Source of the DNA: Rhizobacter sp.
GTDB taxonomy: Bacteria > Pseudomonadota > Gammaproteobacteria > Burkholderiales > Burkholderiaceae_C
Reading direction: 5' to 3'
Length of the DNA stretch: 12,909 nucleotides
NCBI GenBank assembly: GCA_025351675.1
Contig: JANXVK010000551.1
Coordinates: forward strand, 1 to 12,909
Shown here: positions 7,237 through 12,909 of the stretch, piece by piece
Numbering within the stretch: the stretch's first letter is position 1
Layout of the letters: each line of letters opens with the position of its first letter
Notes under the pieces: generated by a model
Database searches by the model: none
The model's input: only the letters and a program-made list of their open reading frames with translations
What the model was told of the DNA's origin: nothing
Made by a program: the position numbers and the translations under genes

Positions 7237-8762
7237 CAGCCGCTCTTCGGCTTCGACAACCAGCCGCCGCTGAAGCCGGCCCGCTCGAGCCCGCGGCGAA
7301 TCGGCACGCACGTGCGCATGTCGTCCCAGACCAGCTCGTTGCGGTAGTTGCAGATCATCGCCAGGATCGGGCCTTGGTCGATGCCCAAGTAGTCGTTCGC
7401 GAGCCACCCGAAGCCGGGGTCGACGCGGCCGTCGGTGAGCTGCACGTCGGCTGCCGTGAAGCTGCGGTTGAACGAATCGATGAAGCCGTACTTCTGGTAG
7501 ATGTAGAAGCCGTAGCGCGCGTGCATCTCCCGGACCGCCGGGATCACGATCTCGGGCGCGAACGGCAGCGACGAGATCGCCGCGGTCGGCGCGATCGTGC
7601 CGTCGTCGACCGTGTGGTTGCGGCCGGCGCCGCGCGCCGAGTAATCGAGGAAGTAGCGCGTCCGGCCGTTGCGGTCTTTCTCGCGCATCGTGCCCGGGCC
7701 ATCGCAGGCCGTGAAGCCCCAAACGTTGGCGCCGTACTCGAACCAGCCGTTCGGGTTCGCGATCGCGTACGCGCGCTGCGCGTAGACGGCGCGGCGGGTG
7801 TTCTCGAAGTAGTCGATGCCGCGCTGGCGCATGGTCGCGTCCTGCAGGCCGCGGAAGTCGATCCACACATGCGAATACTGGTGGCCGAAGAGCGGCGCGA
7901 AGCTCAGGTGCTCGTAGCCCATGAAGCGGCCCCAGGTGCCGCGGTAGCTCTCGCTCCAGGCGCTCCACGCGCCCTCTTCGACCGGGTGCGTCGGCGAGCC
8001 GAGCGCGAGCAGCACGACCAGCATTGCCTCGTTGTAGCCGTTCCAGTCGTGCGGAATGAACTGCTTTTCGGGGCTCCAGCCCATGCTGATCAGCTGGCCG
8101 CGCACCTGTGCCCACTTCCAGTCGATGCGCCAGTAGATCTGGTCGACATCCTCGCGGATCGCGACTTCGTCGGGGTGATCGCCATCGAAGAAGGCCTGGG
8201 CGTGCAGCATGCCGCCGATCAGCAGCGCGGTGTCGACGGTCGAGAGTTCACTCTTCGGCGCGCGCTGGCCGGTCTTCATGTCGAGAAAGTGGTAGAAAAA
8301 TCCCTTGTAGCCGGTCATGCCGCGCGGCTGCGCGCCTTGCGGCGCGTTGCGAAAGAAGCGCACCGTGGTCAGCACGCGTTCGCGCGCCTGCTCACGCGTG
8401 ACAAAGCCGCGGTCGGCGCCGATCACGTAAGCAGTGAGCGCGAAGCCGACCGCAGCGATGCTGCACGGCGACGGGCTCGGGAAGCGATCGGGCACCATGC
8501 CGTTGAGCGGGTTGGCGGTCTGCCAGAAGAACTCGAAGGTGCGGCGCTCGATGTCCTCGAACAGCGGCGACAGCGCGGTGCGGGCCGCGATGGCCGGTGG
8601 CTCGATCGGTGCGGCTGCGCTCGACACGGCATCGGCGGCGCTGGTGTCGTAGACCGGGCTGCGCAGCAGTGCCGACTGGTAGAACGACATGCAGCCGGCC
8701 AACGGGACCAAGGCGGCGGCACCGCCCCAATGCAGCAGGCGGCGTCGGGTGAGTTCGGGCAT
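7236..8762 (-). CDS. Glucoamylase-family (PF10091, GH144-like) glycoside hydrolase lipoprotein
   Basis: The protein is 508 residues from the ATG at 8762; the frame is open to 8975, but that part has no protein-like character. The N-terminus LTRRRLLHWGGAAALVPLAGC combines a twin-arginine-like motif with a lipobox (Cys24, followed by Met), which suggests outer-membrane anchoring. The hydrolase domain spans about residues 64-495, with PF10091 hallmarks: FEFFWQTANPLNGMVPDR (76-93), KSELSTVDTALLIGG (170-184), GYNEAMLVVLLALGSPTHP (242-260), GHQYSHVWIDFRG (293-305), YGANVWGFTACDGP (343-356) and DDGTIAPTAAISSLPFAPE (386-404). Studied GH144 members are endo-beta-1,2-glucanases with an (alpha/alpha)6 fold, and cyclic beta-1,2-glucan synthases carry a related domain. 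I infer cleavage of a beta-glucan, probably beta-1,2-linked, feeding the importer encoded immediately downstream. 'Glucoamylase' is an inherited name; starch activity is unlikely. The start has no clear ribosome-binding site. Confidence 0.92.
   Translation of the reverse strand: MPELTRRRLLHWGGAAALVPLAGCMSFYQSALLRSPVYDTSAADAVSSAAAPIEPPAIAARTALSPLFEDIERRTFEFFWQTANPLNGMVPDRFPSPSPCSIAAVGFALTAYVIGADRGFVTREQARERVLTTVRFFRNAPQGAQPRGMTGYKGFFYHFLDMKTGQRAPKSELSTVDTALLIGGMLHAQAFFDGDHPDEVAIREDVDQIYWRIDWKWAQVRGQLISMGWSPEKQFIPHDWNGYNEAMLVVLLALGSPTHPVEEGAWSAWSESYRGTWGRFMGYEHLSFAPLFGHQYSHVWIDFRGLQDATMRQRGIDYFENTRRAVYAQRAYAIANPNGWFEYGANVWGFTACDGPGTMREKDRNGRTRYFLDYSARGAGRNHTVDDGTIAPTAAISSLPFAPEIVIPAVREMHARYGFYIYQKYGFIDSFNRSFTAADVQLTDGRVDPGFGWLANDYLGIDQGPILAMICNYRNELVWDDMRTCVPIRRGLERAGFSGGWLSKPKSG
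7238..7252 (-). promoter_or_regulatory. Small hairpin with the GAAGAG ribosome-binding-like site in its loop region
   Basis: On the transcript, AGCCG and CGGCT form a perfect five-base-pair stem around the loop AAGAG. The loop is the Shine-Dalgarno-like stretch for the ATG at 7236, and the 3' arm ends with the T of the glucoamylase TGA. There is no U-tract, so it is not a terminator. It could tune translation across the junction; the stem is short and this is inference. Confidence 0.3.
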
Positions 8763-8845
8763 TGAGGAAAGTGAAGGTTGAGGTGGGGCGAGCGCCGGGT
8801 GGCACCCGCCCGCATTGCAGGCTCCGGTCGTCAGAGCCGAAACGA
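8763..8845 (-). promoter_or_regulatory. Spacer between receptor and glucoamylase with a hairpin
   Basis: This 83-base gap holds a perfect five-base-pair stem with a three-base loop (CGGGT-GCC-ACCCG, 8796-8808), flanked by further pairable G/C blocks. Nearer the receptor stop, GGCTC and GAGCC can also pair around a nine-base loop. No U-tract follows, so neither looks like a complete terminator. A structure here could cause partial termination or protect the 3' end of the receptor message. The last 28 bases before the ATG are C/T-rich and offer no Shine-Dalgarno site. Confidence 0.35.
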
Positions 8846-11773
8846 TCAGAACCTGTAGCGCATCGAAAGTTTCACCTGCCGCATTGGGCCCGATACTCCG
8901 GTCGGCACCCCCGTGTGGAGATTGTCGCCTCCCAGATAGTTCACATTCGGCGGGGTGCCCGGGCCACCGCCCCAATCGTCGTAGCTGCCGTAGTTGGTCG
9001 TGTTGAACAGGTTGATGATGTCGGCGCGGAAGGTCAGCGTGCCGATGCCGAGCGCCAAGTCCTTGCCGATGCCGATGTCGAACTGGCGGAACGTGTTCGC
9101 CTCACCCTTTCGCGACACGCAGTTGTTGAAGCCCTGCGAGCAGTCGGTGATGCGGTACGGCAGGCCGGAGCCCAGCGTCAGCTTCGCTGAGAACAGCATG
9201 CCCCAAGGCAGCAGGCCGTCGGTCACGCCCGAGGCGACGATGCGGTGGCGCTCGACATCCTTCGACGGGTTGAAGCTCGAGGTCGAGCGGCCGGCCGTCC
9301 AGTTGAAGATGTCGTTGGTCCACTCCTTGTTCGTCGTCTTCGCGTCGCTGTAGGTGTAGGTGATGCCGAAGCCCCAGCCCGCCGACGTGGTGTAGGGCTT
9401 GTCGGCCTTGAGGTAGACGGTCGAGGTCTTGGCGCGGCCGTTGAAGTCACCCAAAATCAAGGTGCCGAAGCCATTCGGCCCGCCCCACAGCGGGTCGATC
9501 GGCGACTGGTTGCCGAAGCCGCCTTGCGGGTCGCGGTTGCCACCGGTCCAGTTGAACTGGTTGTGCGAATCGGAGTAGGTCACGCCCACCTCGGTGTTCC
9601 ACACACCCACGCCTTTGCGCAAGCCGAGGCTGAACTGGTCGGTGTACGGCATCTTGTGATCGTTCTTGATCAGCCAGATTTCGCCGTTCGGCTGCAGGTT
9701 CTTCTGCGTCTCGTCGAGCGCGTGGTTCGCCATGGCGCGGTCGTAGGCGCGGCCGAGGCCACCGAACGCCACCAGGTTCTTGTCGCCGGTGATGTCGTAC
9801 GAGAAGCCCAAGCGCGGCTGGATCGCACCGGTGAACGGCTTGCGGTTGCCGCCTGTGGCGATGTAGTCACGGATGTTGACACCGCCCTTCGCGAGCGACT
9901 GGTCGTACGTCTGCCCCGGCGCGACCGGAATGCCGGCCGGCGAGGCGCCACGCCCCGTGGACACGCCGCCGGCTTGCGGCTCGAGCGAGAACAGCGCGGC
10001 GACGCGGTCTGCCGGCGTCGTGTAGTCGTTGTTCAGCGCGTTGCTCTCGTGGTCCCAGCGCACGCCCAGGTTGAGTTCGAGCTGCTTGGTCACGGCCCAG
10101 TCGTCTTGCAGGTAGATGCCGAACTGCCGGTTCTTGTAGGTGACCGAGACGGGTGCGAGGATCGAGTCCTTCGAGAAATAGTCGTTCGCGCCGAACATGA
10201 CCGGCTGGCCGGTCGTGTTGTTGAGCAGCTTGCGGTAGACCTCGACGCCGGCCGACGTACCCGACAGGTCGTAGCTCATGAATTTGAGCTTGGCGCCGCC
10301 TTTGATCGTGTGCCCGGCCACACCGGTCCAAGTCGCGTCGTCCTGCAACAGAAAACCCTTCTGGGCACGGTCCTGGTTGTCGGGCGAGCCGCCGGTCCAG
10401 ACGAACTCGCGCGCGTCGCTGGTCGAGTTCGTCGGCGAAACCGACCACTTGATCTCGGGCTGGTTGATCGCCGAGTGCGGGTGCCACTGGTACTTTTCGT
10501 AGCCGATGCGCGCTTCGTTCAGCAGTGTCGGGCCGTTCCACGTGTGCTTCAGGTCGAGCCGGGTTTCATCGTTCGCACGGTTCTTGTCGTTGCCCGGCGC
10601 GCTCAGGGTCACGTTCTCGGCGACGAAGTCTTTCTCGCGCCGAATGCGGCCCGTGAGTTCGAGTTGCTGGTTGTCGGCGACGTCGAGATCGATCTTGCCG
10701 AACAGCAGGTTTTCCTTGAACTCCTGGTTGTTCGAACCTTGCATCGCGATGAACGACGGCCCCAAGCCGGCATTCGGAATCAGCCCGGCGACGTTGGCGA
10801 ACCCGACGCTGCGCGGCGACTGGATGTTCTTGCCTTCGTAGGCGATGAACCAGTGCGCCACGTCCTGTTTGATCGGGCCGCCGAGCGTGAAGCCGTACTG
10901 GTCTTGCCCGAACTTCGCGCGGTCCACGCCGTTCGCCTGGTTGGCCTTTTCGAACGGGCTGTAGGCGGTCAGGTTGGAGCCGGTGTGGTCCCAAAACACA
11001 TCGCCGTGCAGCTCGTTCGTGCCCGACTTGGTGACGGCCGTGATCGCCGCGCTGCTGACCTGGTCGAACTCGGCCTTGTAGTTCTGCGAGATGACCTTGT
11101 ACTCGGCGATCGCCGATTGCGGGAAGGGGTTGCCGCGGGTCGAATCCATGCCCGCCGCACCGCCGCGCAGAATGTTGTTCTTCTGGCTGACGCCGTCGAT
11201 GAAGATGTTGATGTTGTCCTGGTTCTGCGCGCCGCTCTGCACCTTGACCTGGCCGGTCGTCTGGTCGACGTCGAAGCGCACGCCCGGCGCCAGATCGGCG
11301 AACGCGAGGAAGTTGCGCGTGACCTGCGGCAGGTTCTCGATTTGCTTGCGGCTCACGTTGGTACCGACCTCGGAGGTCTTGCGATCGAGCCCGGCAGCAC
11401 CGACCACCGTGACGGTGTTGAGCTGCGCGGCGCCCGGGCGGTACAGCGACACATCGAGGTCGATGGTCTGACCGATCTGCACCGTGAGCGTCTCGACCTG
11501 GGGCGCGAAGCCGGCGATCGTGGTCTCGACCTTGTAGCTCCCCGGCGCGAGGCCGACGAGCACGTAGCTGCCATCGGCGCGGCTCGTGGTGCGGGTGACC
11601 TGGCCGGTGGCCGTGTTGGTCGCCGTGACGGTCGCGCCGGGTTGGGCCTTGGCCTCGCCGGTGACAGCACCGCGCACGGTGGCGCTGCTCAACTGGGCCA
11701 CAGCGGGCACCGCGAGCGCGAGCAGCGCGGCGGCCGCAAGGGCGCGGATCTGGAATCGGGGGTCTTGTCTCAT
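8846..11773 (-). CDS. Oar-like TonB-dependent receptor with carboxypeptidase-regulatory-like domain
   Basis: This 975-residue outer-membrane receptor starts at the ATG at 11773, with AAAGG six bases upstream; earlier in-frame codons run into the gap after the regulator. A Sec signal ends near residue 27 (LALAVPAVAQ). Residues about 30-112 form a CarboxypepD_reg-like sandwich (SSATVRGAVTGEAKAQPGAT, RADGSYVLVGLAPGSYKVET). NTVTVVGAA (119-127) may serve as the TonB box. The plug follows (IENLPQVTRNFLAFADLAPG, NINIFIDGVSQKNN, AAITAVTKSGTNELHG), and then a long beta-barrel ending in MRYRF with a terminal Phe. Cys878 and Cys885 lie close together and may form a loop disulphide. There is no STN signalling domain and no SusD partner. 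It probably takes up oligosaccharides released by the GH144-like enzyme encoded next to it. The family is secure; the ligand is inferred. Confidence 0.93.
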   Translation of the reverse strand: MRQDPRFQIRALAAAALLALAVPAVAQLSSATVRGAVTGEAKAQPGATVTATNTATGQVTRTTSRADGSYVLVGLAPGSYKVETTIAGFAPQVETLTVQIGQTIDLDVSLYRPGAAQLNTVTVVGAAGLDRKTSEVGTNVSRKQIENLPQVTRNFLAFADLAPGVRFDVDQTTGQVKVQSGAQNQDNINIFIDGVSQKNNILRGGAAGMDSTRGNPFPQSAIAEYKVISQNYKAEFDQVSSAAITAVTKSGTNELHGDVFWDHTGSNLTAYSPFEKANQANGVDRAKFGQDQYGFTLGGPIKQDVAHWFIAYEGKNIQSPRSVGFANVAGLIPNAGLGPSFIAMQGSNNQEFKENLLFGKIDLDVADNQQLELTGRIRREKDFVAENVTLSAPGNDKNRANDETRLDLKHTWNGPTLLNEARIGYEKYQWHPHSAINQPEIKWSVSPTNSTSDAREFVWTGGSPDNQDRAQKGFLLQDDATWTGVAGHTIKGGAKLKFMSYDLSGTSAGVEVYRKLLNNTTGQPVMFGANDYFSKDSILAPVSVTYKNRQFGIYLQDDWAVTKQLELNLGVRWDHESNALNNDYTTPADRVAALFSLEPQAGGVSTGRGASPAGIPVAPGQTYDQSLAKGGVNIRDYIATGGNRKPFTGAIQPRLGFSYDITGDKNLVAFGGLGRAYDRAMANHALDETQKNLQPNGEIWLIKNDHKMPYTDQFSLGLRKGVGVWNTEVGVTYSDSHNQFNWTGGNRDPQGGFGNQSPIDPLWGGPNGFGTLILGDFNGRAKTSTVYLKADKPYTTSAGWGFGITYTYSDAKTTNKEWTNDIFNWTAGRSTSSFNPSKDVERHRIVASGVTDGLLPWGMLFSAKLTLGSGLPYRITDCSQGFNNCVSRKGEANTFRQFDIGIGKDLALGIGTLTFRADIINLFNTTNYGSYDDWGGGPGTPPNVNYLGGDNLHTGVPTGVSGPMRQVKLSMRYRF

Positions 11774-11865
11774 GGTCGGCCTTTGTTTGGTTAAAAGCTC
11801 TGTGGGGGTGGAAAGAACCGCGGCATCGGCGTCTCCGGAGCACTTTCGCCGCGGGCGAAGAAACA
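11774..11865 (-). promoter_or_regulatory. Spacer between LacI regulator and receptor, likely promoter/operator region
   Basis: This 92-base gap is the obvious place for a regulated promoter. It holds the AAAGG site of the receptor (11780-11784), an A/T-rich patch read as GCTTTTAACCAAACAAAGG that could contain a weak -10 element (TTTAAC), and the 8-base palindrome CTCCGGAG (11833-11840) with a central CG as in LacI-family operators. The palindrome does not extend further and no good -35 is visible, so no element is certain. Confidence 0.35.
11845..11859 (-). terminator. Weak hairpin just after the LacI stop codon
   Basis: TTCGCC and GGCGAA form a perfect six-base-pair stem around the loop CGC, seven bases past the TAG of the regulator gene. 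No run of U follows, so it is at most an imperfect terminator or an RNA-stability element. Confidence 0.25.
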
Positions 11866-12894
11866 CTACGAACTGTTGAGGCCGTTCGTCGGCAAGGTGG
11901 AGACTGCCGTCGACTGGCGCACGATCAGGTCGGCGCGCAAGGTCTGGTGCAGCGGGATGTGGCGCTCGGGCTCCTCGATCGCCGACGCGAGCCGTTCCAG
12001 CGCGAGGCCGCCTAGCTCGGTGATGCGCGCGCGCACGGTGGTCAGCGGCGGGTTCACGTAGCGGGTGATGGGGATATCGTCGAAGCCGGCAAGTGCGATG
12101 TCGCGCGGCACCTGGACGCCGGCCTCGGTCAGTGCCGAGAGGCAGCCGATTGCCATCATGTCGTTGCTCGCGAACACCGCGCTCGGCCGGCGCGTCAGCG
12201 CCACGACCTGGTTGCCGGCGCGAAAACCCGACTCCTGCGTGAAGTCGCCTTGGAGCACCTGCTCGCCGCAGCCGGGCAACAGGTCGGCGATGGCGGCGCG
12301 GTAGCCGCGCAGGCGCTCCTGCGCTTCAAAGTTGCGCTCGGGGCCGGCGACGAAGGCGATGTCGCGGTGGCCGCGCTCGACCAGGTGCCGCACCATCGCG
12401 TAGGCTCCACCGTGGTTGTCGACCGCGAACGACGAGTGCTTGCCGCCAGCGACGTGGGTGTTCATCAGCACCGCGGGCAGATCATCCGACACGTTGCCCC
12501 AGAGGAAGTCGGCGCTGACGTGCGGCGACATCACGAGCAGCCCGTCGACCCGGCCATTCATCGCGCGCAGCGCGGCGGCGGCTTCGGCCGCGTCGCCATG
12601 CGAGCTCGATACCAGCAGGTGCAGGCCGCGCGCACGGGCGGCGAGGTCGATGCCGCGGATCAGCTCCGAGAAGTATTCGCCGTGCAGGTCGGGCAGCAGC
12701 GCGCCGACCGTGTGGGTGCGTCGCGTGATCATGCTTTGCGCCGCGCTCGACGGCACGAAGCGCAGCTGCGCGACCACGCCCATCACGTGCGCGCGCGTCT
12801 GCTCGGTCACGTTCGCGTGGCCGTTCAAGGCGCGGGAGACGGTGGCGACGGAAACGCCGGCCACGCGTGCGACGTCCTTGATCGTGGTGGCCAT
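11866..12894 (-). CDS. LacI-family transcriptional regulator
   Basis: This 342-residue protein has standard LacI length. The helix-turn-helix is at 4-25 (TIKDVARVAGVSVATVSRAL). The hinge region reads FVPSSAAQSMITRR (47-59), with Met55 where most relatives have the leucine that inserts into the operator and Gln53 where Arg is usual. The periplasmic-binding-protein-like core follows: TVGALLPDLHGEYFSELIRG (62-81), VDGLLVMSPH (117-126), AVDNHGGAYAMVRHLVERGH (157-176), FASNDMMAIG (241-250) and IALAGFDDIPITRYVNPPLT (266-285). It acts in the cytoplasm and most likely represses the receptor and transport genes that follow on the same strand, released by an incoming sugar. The ATG at 12894 agrees with the family's short N-terminus. 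Only 15 bases upstream are visible, with no clear ribosome-binding site. The effector sugar cannot be told from sequence. Confidence 0.95.
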   Translation of the reverse strand: MATTIKDVARVAGVSVATVSRALNGHANVTEQTRAHVMGVVAQLRFVPSSAAQSMITRRTHTVGALLPDLHGEYFSELIRGIDLAARARGLHLLVSSSHGDAAEAAAALRAMNGRVDGLLVMSPHVSADFLWGNVSDDLPAVLMNTHVAGGKHSSFAVDNHGGAYAMVRHLVERGHRDIAFVAGPERNFEAQERLRGYRAAIADLLPGCGEQVLQGDFTQESGFRAGNQVVALTRRPSAVFASNDMMAIGCLSALTEAGVQVPRDIALAGFDDIPITRYVNPPLTTVRARITELGGLALERLASAIEEPERHIPLHQTLRADLIVRQSTAVSTLPTNGLNSS

Positions 12895-12909
12895 GCGAGT
12901 GAGGCTCAG

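Noticed and set aside
7137..8765. Plus-strand open frame of 542 codons
   Set aside because: It is antisense to the glucoamylase-family gene and has no domain-like content.
9245..11794. Plus-strand open frame of 849 codons
   Set aside because: It is antisense to the TonB-dependent receptor, whose frame shows signal peptide, plug and barrel motifs. The plus-strand product is low-complexity and Val/Arg/Ala-rich.

Overview
The window is a very GC-rich stretch (roughly two-thirds G+C by eye) in which every gene I can support lies on the minus strand, so transcription runs from the right edge to the left. The Gram-negative origin is clear from a TonB-dependent outer-membrane receptor ending in Phe and several lipoprotein signal peptides. 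The truncated lipoprotein at the left edge resembles a small lipoprotein I associate with Burkholderiales, so a betaproteobacterium of the Rubrivivax/Leptothrix/Roseateles type is my best guess. This rests on memory of the family, not on a search.

Layout in the direction of transcription: a LacI-family regulator (12894-11866); a 92-base gap; a large Oar-like TonB-dependent receptor with an N-terminal carboxypeptidase-regulatory-like domain (11773-8846); an 83-base gap holding a small hairpin; a lipoprotein 'glucoamylase' of the PF10091/GH144 type (8762-7236); a lipidated extracellular solute-binding protein (7207-5885); two CUT1-type sugar ABC permeases (5888-5001 and 5004-4183); a secreted 1043-residue protein with two beta-sandwich-like modules and a six-hairpin glycosidase-like domain (4186-1055); a Tat-type lipoprotein esterase of the alpha/beta-hydrolase fold (1041-298); and finally, after a 67-base gap, a truncated small lipoprotein that probably does not belong to the system (230-1).

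The genes from the glucoamylase to the esterase are packed with 4-base overlaps or very short gaps and look like one operon. Together they describe a glycan-uptake locus. The receptor would bring oligosaccharides across the outer membrane. The lipoprotein GH144-like enzyme and the large glycosidase-like protein would cut them at the cell surface or in the periplasm. The esterase would remove acyl decorations. The binding protein and the two permeases would import the short products, and the LacI protein would sense the sugar. GH144 enzymes with known activity are endo-beta-1,2-glucanases, so a beta-1,2-glucan (for example the periplasmic or cyclic glucans of other bacteria) is the leading substrate candidate, as inference only. 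No ABC ATPase, no cytoplasmic glycosidase and no SusD-like protein is present in the window.

The least ordinary points are the large uncharacterised glycosidase-like protein, a repeat-like hydrophilic insertion inside its catalytic-type domain, a tiny 10-codon ORF with a hairpin that links the glucoamylase stop to the GTG start of the binding protein, and three consecutive secreted proteins that all combine a twin-arginine-like signal with a lipobox. I saw no RNA genes, CRISPR, insertion sequences or phage genes.
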